Assembly: GCA_002278855.1 (NCBI GenBank) | Contig: NCGG01000008.1 | Span: 1 to 64,000 of the forward strand | Origin: Sphingomonadales bacterium 28-55-16 | Lineage (GTDB): Bacteria > Pseudomonadota > Alphaproteobacteria > Sphingomonadales > Sphingomonadaceae | DNA length: 64,000 nt | Direction of reading: 5' to 3' | Part shown: positions 8,926-17,975 of the stretch, piece after piece | How positions within the stretch are numbered: position 1 is the first letter of the stretch | How the letters are laid out: every line of letters starts with the position of its first letter | The notes under the pieces: model-generated | What the model saw: the letters and a program-made list of their open reading frames with translations, nothing else | What the model was told of the DNA's origin: nothing | Database searches by the model: none | Made by a program: the position numbers and the translations under genes

Positions 8926-9166
8926 CCCCAAAAGGATTGGGCTGGAATATGGCCTAAGCTTTTGAGACGCGACCGCCTTTCTAAGGCAAGATACACGCCC
9001 GACGCATGCGCTTGATCCAAGGGAATCCGTTAGGCACCAACGACAGGGGGAAAGCCCGATTTCCGTGCCTTTGCAGCCGCTAACGCACACGGGGTTCGGC
9101 GTTCAATCCTGCCGTGCGTAAATCAAAGCCGTCGCCTTGCCGTCAATATGCGTAGTGTGCCCGCGG

Positions 9167-9547
9167 TCAGGCCGCGTCTGGGCCCATGATGAATGCGTTC
9201 AACTTGTTACCGTCGGGATCGCGGAAATAACCGGCGTAAAATCCCTCGCCGCGTGGTCCCGGAGGCCCCTCGCAGGTCCCGCCATTGGCCAGCGCAATGT
9301 CATAAAGCCGCTGCACCTGATTCTTGTCCTTTGCCTCTAACGCCACCATGACACCATTGCCCACGCTAGCCGCTTTACCGTCAAAGGGCTTGATAAGACC
9401 AATCCCCGCGGCGCCTCCGGGTTTGCCCCATGCGATAAAGCCATCAAACTCCATCATCCGCGGCGTATCCAACTCCTTGCCAATCGCATCATAAAAAACC
9501 GCTGCGCGCGGCAGGTCATTGGTTCCCAAAGTAACATAGCCGATCAT
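9167..9547 (-). CDS. VOC family (glyoxalase-like) protein
   Basis: A 126-residue single vicinal-oxygen-chelate module, with paired beta-alpha-beta-beta-beta units. It starts I-G-Y-V-T-L-G-T-N-D-L-P-R-A-A-V-F-Y-D and ends G-Y-F-R-D-P-D-G-N-K-L-N-A-F-I, the typical last strand. Such proteins include glyoxalases, dioxygenases and resistance proteins; no substrate can be assigned. ATG 9547 has GGAGG nine bases upstream, so the upstream in-frame codons are excluded. It lies 51 bases downstream of the yghU-like gene on the same strand and could share its transcript. Confidence 0.85.
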   Translation of the reverse strand: MIGYVTLGTNDLPRAAVFYDAIGKELDTPRMMEFDGFIAWGKPGGAAGIGLIKPFDGKAASVGNGVMVALEAKDKNQVQRLYDIALANGGTCEGPPGPRGEGFYAGYFRDPDGNKLNAFIMGPDAA

Positions 9548-9598
9548 CGAATCACGCCTCCAAATGAACAAAAAACATCACCCCAACATAGCAAAGTG

Positions 9599-10480
9599 TC
9601 AATCGGCCGCAGCTGCTTTCTTGTCCTGCGTTTTGGTATCAAAATCACTTGCGTCGTGCCGTTCATGCAGCTGGCTGGCCGGATCACCCATCACACGATT
9701 GACCATTCGTCCACGCTTCACCGCGGGCCGTTCCGCGATCAGATCCGTCCAGCGGATGACGTTTTTATATTCATGGACGGATAGAAATGCGCCTGCATCG
9801 TAAATCAGGCCTTTAACGAGCGCGCCATACCATGGCCAAATCGCCATATCTGCGATCGTATATGCGTCGCCTGCCATATATTCCCGGTCTGCCAAATTGC
9901 GATCTAGGACGTCCAATTGCCGCTTCACTTCCATGGCGAAGCGGTCGATGGCATATTCAAACTTGAATGGCGCATATGCATAAAAATGGCCAAAGCCGCC
10001 ACCCAGATAAGGTGCACTGCCCATTTGCCACATCAGCCAGTTGAGGGTCTCGGTCCGCGTGTGATGCTCTGTTGGCAGGAATGCGCCGAATTTTTCGGCC
10101 AGATACAATAGGATCGATCCAGATTCGAACACGCGGGTTGGCTCTGGCGTGGAATGGTCGAACAAAGCGGGAATTTTGGAATTGGGGTTGGCATCTACAA
10201 AGCCACTGGAAAACTGATTGCCGTCGCGGATGTTGACCAACCACGCATCATATTCCGCGCCAACATGGCCAAGCGCCAACAGCTCCTCAAGCATCACGGT
10301 GACCTTCACACCATTTGGCGTCGCGAGCGAATATAGCTGCATCGGATGTTTGCCGACCGGGCGTTCTTTGTCATGCGTGGCGCCAGCGATGGGGCGGTTG
10401 ATATTGGCGAACTGGCCGCCATTTTCGGTATTCCACGCCCAGACATCGGCAGGGGTATATTCGGAAAAAGTCTGAGTCAT
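9599..10480 (-). CDS. yghU: YghU-like glutathione S-transferase family disulfide-bond oxidoreductase
   Basis: A 293-residue GST-superfamily protein strikingly similar to E. coli YghU. Shared elements are F-A-N-I-N-R-P, P-V-G-K-H-P, Q-L-Y-S-L-x-T-P-N-G, N-P-N-S-K-I-P-A-L, R-V-F-E-S-G-S-I-L-L-Y-L-A-E-K-F-G and Q-L-H-E-R-H-D-A-S-D-F near the C-terminus. YghU binds two glutathiones and reduces disulfide compounds in the cytoplasm. ATG 10480 is preceded by AGGAG six bases upstream and starts at the family N-terminus, so the 41-codon in-frame extension is rejected. It is transcribed divergently from the crotonase gene across 199 bases. Confidence 0.92.
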   Translation of the reverse strand: MTQTFSEYTPADVWAWNTENGGQFANINRPIAGATHDKERPVGKHPMQLYSLATPNGVKVTVMLEELLALGHVGAEYDAWLVNIRDGNQFSSGFVDANPNSKIPALFDHSTPEPTRVFESGSILLYLAEKFGAFLPTEHHTRTETLNWLMWQMGSAPYLGGGFGHFYAYAPFKFEYAIDRFAMEVKRQLDVLDRNLADREYMAGDAYTIADMAIWPWYGALVKGLIYDAGAFLSVHEYKNVIRWTDLIAERPAVKRGRMVNRVMGDPASQLHERHDASDFDTKTQDKKAAAAD

Positions 10481-10679
10481 ATCATGCTCCTGGGAAGATG
10501 GTTCATGTGCAACATAGCCATTGGGCGCGCCTACGCTACTGGAAAAATCGGTTCCGCATGGAGCGACTTGCGCGGCCATTTGCCGCCCGCCTGCTGACAT
10601 CATATGCGCATATATAGAGGTTGACGGTCACGTAAACTTTGGCCTTAGTCGCGCTATACATGATCATAGGAGAGCCCAT

Positions 10680-11360
10680 ATGTCCGCCACCGTCGAAATC
10701 ACCAACGACATTGCCTTGATCCGGATGGATGACGGCAAAGCCAATGCCATCAACTTCGATATGCTGGCGGCGCTAAACAGCGCGCTTGATACCGCGGAAG
10801 CCAATGCCAAGGCAATTGTGCTGACGGGACGTGATGGCCGCTTCTCGGGCGGGTTTGACTTGAACGCTTTTGCCAGCCTTGGCGCCGACGGCGTGTATAA
10901 ATTGCTGGATGCCGGCGCGGAGTTATTGCTGCGTTTGTACGGCGGGGCGTTGCCCGTGGTCGCCGCCTGCAACGGCCATGCGATTGCGATGGGTGTGTTC
11001 ATCTTGCACGCATGTGACACGCGCATTGGCACCGCAGGCGACTATAAAATTGGCGCGAACGAAGCGATTACGGGGATGAATTTGCCGATTTTTGCGATGG
11101 AACTCGCGCGCGACCGCCTGAACCCGTCACACCTTACGCGCGCGATGATCCAGGGCTTTATCTATAATCCCGAAGGCGCAGTCGAGGCGGGTTATCTCGA
11201 CATGCTTGCAGATGCAGATGCGGTCGAAGCCAAAGCCATCGCCGTCGCTGGCCAGCTCGCGCAACTTCCCGCCCCGGCTTATGCATGGAACAAGGCCGCC
11301 ATCCGCAAAGCAACGCTCGACCGCATCCGCGCGAGCTTGGGCGCGCATCACAAGCTGTGA
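10680..11360 (+). CDS. crotonase/enoyl-CoA hydratase family protein
   Basis: A 226-residue crotonase fold protein. The oxyanion-hole segments are visible as G-R-F-S-G-G-F-D-L (about 57-65) and N-G-H-A-I-A-M-G (about 99-106). It is shorter than typical enoyl-CoA hydratases, and I do not see the usual G-x-x-R-L-P region that carries a catalytic glutamate in hydratases. It may therefore be an isomerase, hydrolase or a divergent member. ATG 10680 has AGGAGA nine bases before it. It is convergent with pepP, with only nine bases between stops. Substrate not assignable. Confidence 0.85.
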   Translation: MSATVEITNDIALIRMDDGKANAINFDMLAALNSALDTAEANAKAIVLTGRDGRFSGGFDLNAFASLGADGVYKLLDAGAELLLRLYGGALPVVAACNGHAIAMGVFILHACDTRIGTAGDYKIGANEAITGMNLPIFAMELARDRLNPSHLTRAMIQGFIYNPEGAVEAGYLDMLADADAVEAKAIAVAGQLAQLPAPAYAWNKAAIRKATLDRIRASLGAHHKL

Positions 11361-11369
11361 CGAAAGCGT

Positions 11370-13178
11370 TTAGGCCGCTGCTAACGGCGCACAGGCTTCC
11401 TGCGTCCAAACCAGCGCCGCACCATCCAATTGTGGGCCGACAACAGTCAAGACCTTTGCGTGGTAATCATTCCACCAGCGCAATTCATCGCTATTGAGCA
11501 GGCTGACGTCGACCAAATTCTTGTCGATAGGTGCGAAGGTCAGGGTTTCGAAACCGAGATAGCGGCCTTCTGCGCCCGCGATTATACGGTCCTCGACCAA
11601 CACCAGATTTTCGATGCGGATGCCATATTCGCCTTGTTTATAATAGCCCGGTTCGTTTGACAGGATCATGCCGGCTTGCAACGGCTCGTCGCTGCCCGCT
11701 TGTCCGCCCGCGAATTTGGCGATGCGTTGCGGCCCTTCGTGCACGGCAAGGAAGCTGCCGACGCCGTGGCCCGTGCCATGCGCGTAATCAAGGCCAGCCT
11801 GCCACAAAGATGCACGCGCCATCGTATCCAATTGGGCGCCTCTGGTGCCTTCAGGGAAGACTGCGCTAGCCAAGGCAATGTGGCCCTTCAGCACACGCGT
11901 GAAGCGATCCTTCATCTCTGCGGTTGGCGCCCCTGGGCCAACCCACATCGTGCGGGTAACATCGGTGGTGCCGTCAAGATATTGCCCGCCGCTATCGACC
12001 AAATAGATGCTGTTGGGTTCAATCGCCCGGTTGGTGCTTTCATCGACCTTATAATGGCAATGCGCGCCGTTGGGGCCCGTGGCGGAAATTGTGTCAAAAG
12101 ACAGGTCTTTCAGCATGCCCGTATCTTCGCGAAACGCCTTCAGCCGTGCAGCCGCGGACAGTTCATTCAGCCCGCCCTGATAGGCGGTTTCGCGCATCCA
12201 ATGCAGGAACCGGCTCAAGGCTGCGCCATCGCGGGCTTGCGCGGCGCGATGGCCCGATTGTTCGATAGGGTTTTTAACCGCCTTGGGCAAGATCGTGGGG
12301 TCGCGTGCTTCAACAATATGCGCGCCACCATTTTGCAGCGCGCCAAAAATGGCGGCCACGGCGCGTTCGGGGTCAACGGCGATGCGCTTGCCCTGCATCG
12401 CGCGCAACGCGGGGATAAATTCCGACGGATCGCGCAGGCGCACCGCATTGCCGAGATGCGCGCGGAGGGCGTCGTCGACCTTTTCGGGCGCGACGAACAG
12501 GTCCGCCGTACCATCGGCGTGGGCAAGCACAAAGCTGAGCGCGACGGGCGTGTTCGACACGTCGGAGCCGCGTATGTTCAGCAGCCACGCTACTGAATCG
12601 AGCGCGGAAATGACCGTGCTGTCGAGGTTATTAGACGTCAGCCATTCAGCCACCGCGGCGCGTTTTTCGGCGCTGCTTTGCCCTGCATATTGGGTGTCAT
12701 GTACGATCAGCTTGGCCACGCTTTTCTGCGGCTGTTCGGCCCACACCCTGTCGATTGGATTGCTTTTGACCGCAACGAGTTCAGCGCCCTTGGCGGCCAG
12801 TGCCTTGGTCGCGCTTTCGACCCAGCCCTTTGTGTGGACCCATGCGTCATAGCCGATGCGCGCGCCCTGTGGGGCATGGTCTTTCAGCCAATCGGAGATG
12901 CTCGTTTGCGGGACGCCTACATATTGCCAGTGTGTGCCGTCGACCTGCTCACGCACCTGAAGCGTGTAGCGACCATCTGTAAATATCGCCGCCTCTCCGG
13001 ATAGCACGACCGCTGATCCAGCCGATCCGCCAAAGCCCGTGAGCCAACCGAGCCTTTGCGCATAATCGCCGACATATTCGGACATATGTTCATCACAGAT
13101 GGGTACGACAAATCCGTCGAGATGTTCTGTCTTTAATTGCGCGCGCAGGGCGGCGAGGCGGGCTTCATAGGTAGACAT
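11370..13178 (-). CDS. pepP: Xaa-Pro aminopeptidase (aminopeptidase P, M24B family)
   Basis: A 602-residue cytosolic metallopeptidase that removes N-terminal residues preceding proline. Its three-part layout, with two creatinase-like N-terminal domains and a C-terminal pita-bread domain, matches the long eukaryote-like aminopeptidase P form. Metal ligands are apparent in D-S-G-G-Q-Y-L-D-G-T-T-D-V-T-R, G-T-G-H-G-V-G-S-F, S-N-E-P-G-Y-Y and G-I-R-I-E-N. ATG 13178 follows GGAAG. It is divergent from oligopeptidase B with only 54 bases between starts, so the two peptidase genes probably share a promoter region. Confidence 0.93.
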   Translation of the reverse strand: MSTYEARLAALRAQLKTEHLDGFVVPICDEHMSEYVGDYAQRLGWLTGFGGSAGSAVVLSGEAAIFTDGRYTLQVREQVDGTHWQYVGVPQTSISDWLKDHAPQGARIGYDAWVHTKGWVESATKALAAKGAELVAVKSNPIDRVWAEQPQKSVAKLIVHDTQYAGQSSAEKRAAVAEWLTSNNLDSTVISALDSVAWLLNIRGSDVSNTPVALSFVLAHADGTADLFVAPEKVDDALRAHLGNAVRLRDPSEFIPALRAMQGKRIAVDPERAVAAIFGALQNGGAHIVEARDPTILPKAVKNPIEQSGHRAAQARDGAALSRFLHWMRETAYQGGLNELSAAARLKAFREDTGMLKDLSFDTISATGPNGAHCHYKVDESTNRAIEPNSIYLVDSGGQYLDGTTDVTRTMWVGPGAPTAEMKDRFTRVLKGHIALASAVFPEGTRGAQLDTMARASLWQAGLDYAHGTGHGVGSFLAVHEGPQRIAKFAGGQAGSDEPLQAGMILSNEPGYYKQGEYGIRIENLVLVEDRIIAGAEGRYLGFETLTFAPIDKNLVDVSLLNSDELRWWNDYHAKVLTVVGPQLDGAALVWTQEACAPLAAA

Positions 13179-13232
13179 GTCGCACTTCCGTTCATATGGT
13201 TATGGCAATCATATAAGCGAGGAAGTCGTCTC

Positions 13233-15389
13233 ATGAAAGCACTGCTCCCACTGATTTTTACAATCAGCGCATTATCTTCGCCCGCATTCGCCCAGAAAGA
13301 ACCTATGACCGAAAAAGCCACCGCGCAAATCAAGCCCCCTGTCGCCGTTAAGCGCCCGCATCAGGCGACCTATCACGGCGTCACGATTACCGATGAATAT
13401 CATTGGCTGCGCGATTCAAGCTATCCCACGATTGATGACAAAGAAATCCTCGACCATTTAAACGCGGAAAATGCCTATTTTGAAGCACAAATGGCGCCAC
13501 ATGCCGCGCTTACCGAAACGATTTTTCAGGAAATGAAAGGCCGCGTCAAAGAAGATGATAGCAGCGTGCCGCAAAAGGACGGCGATTATATCTATTGGTC
13601 GAAATTCGAAGAAGGCGCGCAATATCGCAAACATTATCGCAAGCCTGTCGCCGGCGGCGCAGACCAGCTCATCCTCGATGAAAATACACTTGCGCAGGGC
13701 AAGGAATATTTCCGGCTTGGTGCTGCCGAAATCAGTCCCGATGGCAAGATATTGGCTTATGCCTATGATGATAACGGGTCCGAACGGTTCGATTTGCATT
13801 TCCGCAATCTCGATACCGGAGAGGCGTTGGGCGATATCATCCCTGGCACCCTTTCCAGCATCGTCTGGTCATCGGACAGCAAGGGCGTGGTCTATGGCCT
13901 GGCCAATGAAAACTGGCGCACAGACAATGCGTGGTATCACAAATTGGGCGATGCTCTCGGCAAAGCGAAGCTGCTCTATAAGGAACAGGATATCGGCTTT
14001 GGCGTCGGCGTCGGCCTGACCGCGCAAGAGGATTGGATCGTCATCGGCACGGGCGACAATGTCACCAGCGAAGTACGTTTGGTACCAGCGAGCGACCCGA
14101 CCGCGCCGCCCATCATGGTGTCCCCACGCAAAGCGGGGCGGCAATATAGCGTTGATGTCCGCGACGGGACGCTCTTCATCCTCACAAACGACGACCATGT
14201 GAACTTCCGCGTGGCGACAGCAACTATGCAGGCGCCGGGCGATTGGAAAACGCTGATTGCCGGGTCCGACCGCCATTATTTGACTGGCCTGTCGTTGTTC
14301 AAAAATTTCTATGTCACCGAAGGGCGCACCGACGGCCTCGATCAGGTTGAAATCCGCGATTATGCCGATGCAAACACAGTGCGGGCGATCAAATTTCCGG
14401 AGGCAAGCTACGATGCGGGCCTCGGCGATAATCCCGAATATGATGTGACCAAGCTGCGGCTTGGCTATGAATCTATGGTCACGCCCGACACCGTGTTCGA
14501 TTACAATATCGCCGACGGCAAACTTGAAACGCTCAAAGTTCAAGAAATCCCCAGCGGATATGACTCAAGCCAATATGTGACAGAGCGCGTGATGATAACG
14601 GCACGCGACGGCACGCAGGTGCCGGTGTCTATCCTCACCAAAAAGGGTTTCCAGAAGGACGGCAGCCAACCCTTACATCTTTATGCCTATGGCGCTTATG
14701 GTTATGCAACGCCGCCGGGCTTCAGCGCGAACCGGCTCTCAATGGTCGATCGCGGCTTTGCATATGCGATCGCGCATATTCGTGGCGGGGATGACTTGGG
14801 CTATCAATGGTATCTTGATGGCAAGTTGATGCAGCGAACCAATACCTTCAACGACTTTGTGGATGCAGCCAAAGGCCTGATTGAGTTGGGCTATACCGGC
14901 AAAGGCAAGGTGACCGCGAGCGGCGGCAGCGCTGGCGGCGAATTGATGGGCGCGGTCGTCAATCAGGCACCGGAACTGTTTGGCGCTGTCGTTAGCCATG
15001 TCGCCTTTGTCGATGTGCTCAACACGATGCTGGATGAGGACTTGCCCTTGACGCCAGGCGAATGGCCCGAATGGGGCAACCCGATCACGGACAAGGCCGC
15101 GTTTGACTATATCCGCAGTTATTCGCCATATGACAATGTGGCGGCAAAGGCCTATCCGCCGATGCTGTGGACCGCTGGCTTAAACGACCCGCGCGTGACC
15201 TATTGGGAGCCGGCGAAGATGGTCGCCAAGCTGCGTGCTATGAAAACCGATGACAATGTGCTGTTGCTCAAAACCAACATGGGTGCTGGCCATGGGGGCA
15301 AGTCGGGGCGTTTTGAACGCTTGCGCGAAAATGCCGAAGAAGCGGCGTTCCTTATCTGGCAAATGGGTCTGGCAAAATCGAAACAATGA
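13233..15389 (+). CDS. ptrB: oligopeptidase B-like S9A serine peptidase with signal peptide
   Basis: A 718-residue prolyl-oligopeptidase-fold enzyme with a seven-bladed propeller (about 75-430) and an alpha/beta-hydrolase domain. The nucleophile motif is G-G-S-A-G-G-E-L-M-G. The D-V-L-N-T-M-L-D-E segment followed by E-W-P-E-W-G-N-P is diagnostic of oligopeptidase B, which cleaves short peptides after Arg or Lys. The catalytic His is likely in G-A-G-H-G-G-K-S-G-R-F. ATG 13233 (AGGAAG upstream) gives a clear signal peptide ending A-F-A-Q, unlike classical cytosolic oligopeptidase B, so the enzyme is probably periplasmic. Its stop overlaps the thioesterase start. Confidence 0.92.
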   Translation: MKALLPLIFTISALSSPAFAQKEPMTEKATAQIKPPVAVKRPHQATYHGVTITDEYHWLRDSSYPTIDDKEILDHLNAENAYFEAQMAPHAALTETIFQEMKGRVKEDDSSVPQKDGDYIYWSKFEEGAQYRKHYRKPVAGGADQLILDENTLAQGKEYFRLGAAEISPDGKILAYAYDDNGSERFDLHFRNLDTGEALGDIIPGTLSSIVWSSDSKGVVYGLANENWRTDNAWYHKLGDALGKAKLLYKEQDIGFGVGVGLTAQEDWIVIGTGDNVTSEVRLVPASDPTAPPIMVSPRKAGRQYSVDVRDGTLFILTNDDHVNFRVATATMQAPGDWKTLIAGSDRHYLTGLSLFKNFYVTEGRTDGLDQVEIRDYADANTVRAIKFPEASYDAGLGDNPEYDVTKLRLGYESMVTPDTVFDYNIADGKLETLKVQEIPSGYDSSQYVTERVMITARDGTQVPVSILTKKGFQKDGSQPLHLYAYGAYGYATPPGFSANRLSMVDRGFAYAIAHIRGGDDLGYQWYLDGKLMQRTNTFNDFVDAAKGLIELGYTGKGKVTASGGSAGGELMGAVVNQAPELFGAVVSHVAFVDVLNTMLDEDLPLTPGEWPEWGNPITDKAAFDYIRSYSPYDNVAAKAYPPMLWTAGLNDPRVTYWEPAKMVAKLRAMKTDDNVLLLKTNMGAGHGGKSGRFERLRENAEEAAFLIWQMGLAKSKQ

Positions 15390-15778
15390 TACCGTTTGAA
15401 CGCTCCTTCACTGCGCATCCGGACGATATTGACGAACTTGGCCACGTTAACAACGCCGTCTGGGTGCGGTGGATTCAGGATATGGCAACATCGCATTGGC
15501 AAGCGGTTGCTGCGCCGGACCATATTGCTGCCTATTTTTGGGTCGTGACGCGGCACGAGATTGATTATCGCGGCAACATTGCGGCTGGCGAGAGCGTCAC
15601 GGCGCGCACATGGATCGAGAGCCAACCCAAAGGTGCACAATTTGACCGGCGCGTCGATTTTGTGGACGGCAAGGGCAAGGTGATCGTGCGGGCAAATACG
15701 ACTTGGGCCATGATTGATAAAGCAACGGGGCGGCTGGCGCGCGTGCGGCCCGAAGTTTCTGCACCGTTTATGGTGTAA
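15386..15778 (+). CDS. 4HBT-type acyl-CoA thioesterase
   Basis: A 130-residue hot-dog-fold protein with the motif D-E-L-G-H-V-N-N-A-V-W near residue 15. This corresponds to the active-site Asp/Glu-x-x-G-H-V-N-N region of YbgC/FadM-type acyl-CoA thioesterases. The acyl chain preferred cannot be inferred. ATG 15386 overlaps the TGA of oligopeptidase B (ATGA), so translation is coupled even though the two functions have no obvious link. Confidence 0.87.
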   Translation: MIPFERSFTAHPDDIDELGHVNNAVWVRWIQDMATSHWQAVAAPDHIAAYFWVVTRHEIDYRGNIAAGESVTARTWIESQPKGAQFDRRVDFVDGKGKVIVRANTTWAMIDKATGRLARVRPEVSAPFMV

Positions 15779-15795
15779 GTGTTTTGGCCCTGATC

Positions 15796-15960
15796 CTAGA
15801 AATCTATCGCAACGCCCTTTAACTCCCAGTCACCATAACGCACAGGATCTGGTCTTTCGGAATCGGGCTCGGGCTCTCGGCCGACCACTTTCGGCTCGGG
15901 CACCGGCGGACTTTTGGAGAGATATTCTGGCGCTTTAACATGCGGTGGACGCGTGCCCAT
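15796..15960 (-). CDS. DUF1674 protein, probable succinate dehydrogenase assembly factor 4
   Basis: A 54-residue protein whose C-terminus D-P-V-R-Y-G-D-W-E-L-K-G-V-A-I-D-F is the hallmark of DUF1674, the family of mitochondrial Sdh8/SDHAF4. Those proteins bind flavinylated SdhA and shield it until it joins SdhB. The proline-rich N-terminus is expected to be disordered. ATG 15960 has AAGGA upstream and replaces a longer in-frame start at 16092 that would encode unsupported Cys-rich residues. It faces the thioesterase gene and is divergent from the rRNA methyltransferase. Confidence 0.88.
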   Translation of the reverse strand: MGTRPPHVKAPEYLSKSPPVPEPKVVGREPEPDSERPDPVRYGDWELKGVAIDF

Positions 15961-16109
15961 AACATTTGTTTCCTTGAGCGAAATAGCTTGAATGGCACAT
16001 CGGCGTTGATGGCTGGTTTTGCAAGGCCTGCATGCGCAGGGGCAAGATAAGTCTGGCCACGCAGAACCGCTCTTCACTTGTTTCGCGCACACGCCTAGTG
16101 CGCTTGCTT

Positions 16110-17378
16110 ATGACTGAAGAAATTTCTGGCCTCCCAACCCGCCGCGCTGCCCTGCGTCTGCTTGATACCGTGATGCGTATGGGCACGCCAATGGACCAAG
16201 CCACGGCTAATGCGACCAAGGGCCTTTCGCCGCCGGACCGCGCCTTAGCGATCGCCATCGCGCAGGAAACCTTGCGCTGGGCGGTTGATCTCGACATTTT
16301 GATCGACAGCAAGACGAAGCAAGCGCTGCCCGATGATTCCAAAGCGCGCATGGTGCTTCGCCTCGCACTGGCCCAGATTTTGCGCCTCGGCACGCCTGCG
16401 CATGCGGCAATCGCGACGGCGCTGCCTTTGGTGGATGGCGGGCCAAGGCGGCTGGTGCATGGCGTGCTGGGATCGCTTCTACGCGCTGAAGTCACGTTAC
16501 CTGAACGGCCTTCATTGCCCGAGGCGGTGATGATGCGCTGGCACCCAGCTTGGGGTGACGATATGGTTGCGGGGGCGCAAAAGGCCCTGTCCGAACCACC
16601 ACCGCTTGATCTTGCCTTAAGAGAAGCTTCGGCAACGGACGCCTGGGCAGAAAGATTAAATGGCGTGAGCATGATGCCCGGGCACGTCCGGCTGCCCCGC
16701 GGCACCGCTGTGGAGGAACTTGACGGCTATGATGAAGGTGCATGGTGGGTTCAGGATCTTGCGGCCAGCCTGCCTGCGCGGCTTTTGGGCGACGGCACGG
16801 GCAAGCGCGCGTTGGATTTATGCGCAGCGCCCGGCGGCAAAACCATGCAGCTTTCGGCCGCTGGCTTTGCCGTCACGGCACTGGACAACAGCGCGCGGCG
16901 TATGGACCGGTTGATGTCCAATCTGGAGCGCACACAGTTGAATGCGGCGCGCGTCAACGCCGATGTGATGGACTGGAATCCGCCGCATGTGTTTGACGCA
17001 ATCCTTTTGGACGCGCCCTGCAGCGCCACAGGGACGATGCGGCGGCACCCCGACGTGTTGCAGCGTATCGATTTGAAAGCGATCAACAATCTGGCGGCGA
17101 TCCAAAGCGCGATGTTGGACCGCGCGGCCGGATGGGTGAAACCCGGCGGCACTCTGGTATTTGCCACCTGCTCGCTGGAACCGCATGAGGGCGAGGCGCA
17201 GGCCGAGGCGTTTCTGGCACGGCATCCGGAATATAAAACGCAGCCTGTGACCGCAGACGAACTGCCGGTCGGCGTGGTCGCAAACGCACAGGGACATGTG
17301 CGCACGATGCCACCGATGCTGGCAGATCAAGGCGGTCTGGATGGCTTCTTTGTCGCCCGTTTCACCAGCGCTGGATAA
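16110..17378 (+). CDS. rsmB: RsmB-family 16S rRNA (cytosine-C5) methyltransferase
   Basis: A 422-residue protein with an N-terminal NusB-like RNA-binding domain (about 10-130) and a C-terminal Rossmann methyltransferase. The SAM loop is D-L-C-A-A-P-G-G-K-T at 236-245. The two catalytic cysteines lie in D-A-P-C-S-A-T-G (C304) and A-T-C-S-L-E-P-H-E (C354). It methylates C5 of a cytosine in 16S rRNA (position 967 in E. coli for RsmB). ATG 16110 is chosen because the NusB domain begins soon after it, although no strong ribosome site is visible. The GNAT gene follows after six bases. Confidence 0.92.
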   Translation: MTEEISGLPTRRAALRLLDTVMRMGTPMDQATANATKGLSPPDRALAIAIAQETLRWAVDLDILIDSKTKQALPDDSKARMVLRLALAQILRLGTPAHAAIATALPLVDGGPRRLVHGVLGSLLRAEVTLPERPSLPEAVMMRWHPAWGDDMVAGAQKALSEPPPLDLALREASATDAWAERLNGVSMMPGHVRLPRGTAVEELDGYDEGAWWVQDLAASLPARLLGDGTGKRALDLCAAPGGKTMQLSAAGFAVTALDNSARRMDRLMSNLERTQLNAARVNADVMDWNPPHVFDAILLDAPCSATGTMRRHPDVLQRIDLKAINNLAAIQSAMLDRAAGWVKPGGTLVFATCSLEPHEGEAQAEAFLARHPEYKTQPVTADELPVGVVANAQGHVRTMPPMLADQGGLDGFFVARFTSAG

Positions 17379-17384
17379 GCACGC

Positions 17385-17915
17385 ATGATTGCACCAACAC
17401 TCATCACAGAACGCCTGTCGATTGAACCGATGTCGCGTGCGCATTGGGAGGATTATGCCGCGGCATGGGCCGACCCGCGTATGACGGCGTTTATCGGTGG
17501 CGAACCGCGCAGCCGAAATGTCAGCTGGGGCAAAATGCTTCAGGGCATCGGCATGTGGTCACTTTTTGGTTATGGCTATTGGGCATTCGTTGAACGGGTA
17601 AGCGGGCGCTTCGTCGGCAATGGCGGTCTTGCCCAATTTGAACGCGGCATCGCTGAACTGGAAGACGTTCCTGAGGCGGGTTGGGCCTTCACGCCCGACG
17701 CATGGGGCAAGGGCTATGCCACAGAAGCGATGACCGCGATTTTGGACTGGGCAGATGCGCAGGCGCTGGGTGAAATCCGTTGCATTATCGACACCGGCAA
17801 TAGGGCCTCGCACAATGTCGCACATAAGCTGGGCTTTACCAAATTTGCCGAATCGCATGACGTCATGGGTGACTTGTTCATTTATCGCCGTGCGCCGGCC
17901 GTTCGCCAGCGATAA
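17385..17915 (+). CDS. GNAT family N-acetyltransferase
   Basis: A 176-residue acetyltransferase of the RimJ/RimL-like subgroup. It begins L-I-T-E-R-L-S-I-E-P and has the acetyl-CoA site around W-A-F-T-P-D-A-W-G-K-G-Y-A-T-E-A (about 101-116), followed by N-R-A-S-H-N-V-A-H-K-L-G-F. The acceptor could be a protein N-terminus, amino acid or antibiotic and cannot be determined. It lies six bases after the rRNA methyltransferase, suggesting one transcript; a ribosomal-protein target would be an attractive but untested idea. Confidence 0.87.
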   Translation: MIAPTLITERLSIEPMSRAHWEDYAAAWADPRMTAFIGGEPRSRNVSWGKMLQGIGMWSLFGYGYWAFVERVSGRFVGNGGLAQFERGIAELEDVPEAGWAFTPDAWGKGYATEAMTAILDWADAQALGEIRCIIDTGNRASHNVAHKLGFTKFAESHDVMGDLFIYRRAPAVRQR

Positions 17916-17975
17916 GCTGTGCATAACGCGCCGCGCTGCCTTGCCCGCTTGGGGTCCAGCGTCTAAGCGCGTTAC

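Noticed and set aside
8176..9090. Minus-strand 304-codon reading frame opposite the membrane repeat protein
   Set aside because: The plus-strand frame has a coherent signal anchor and domain layout, while this one is Cys/Arg-rich and lacks any family pattern.
8926..9166. GGGAATCC and nearby pairs suggested a cobalamin-type riboswitch
   Set aside because: The B12 box and characteristic core elements are missing and no cobalamin gene is adjacent; I see nothing else definite in this 241-base gap.
11676..12596. Plus-strand 306-codon reading frame opposite aminopeptidase P
   Set aside because: Shadow frame of a complete M24 peptidase; no domain seen.
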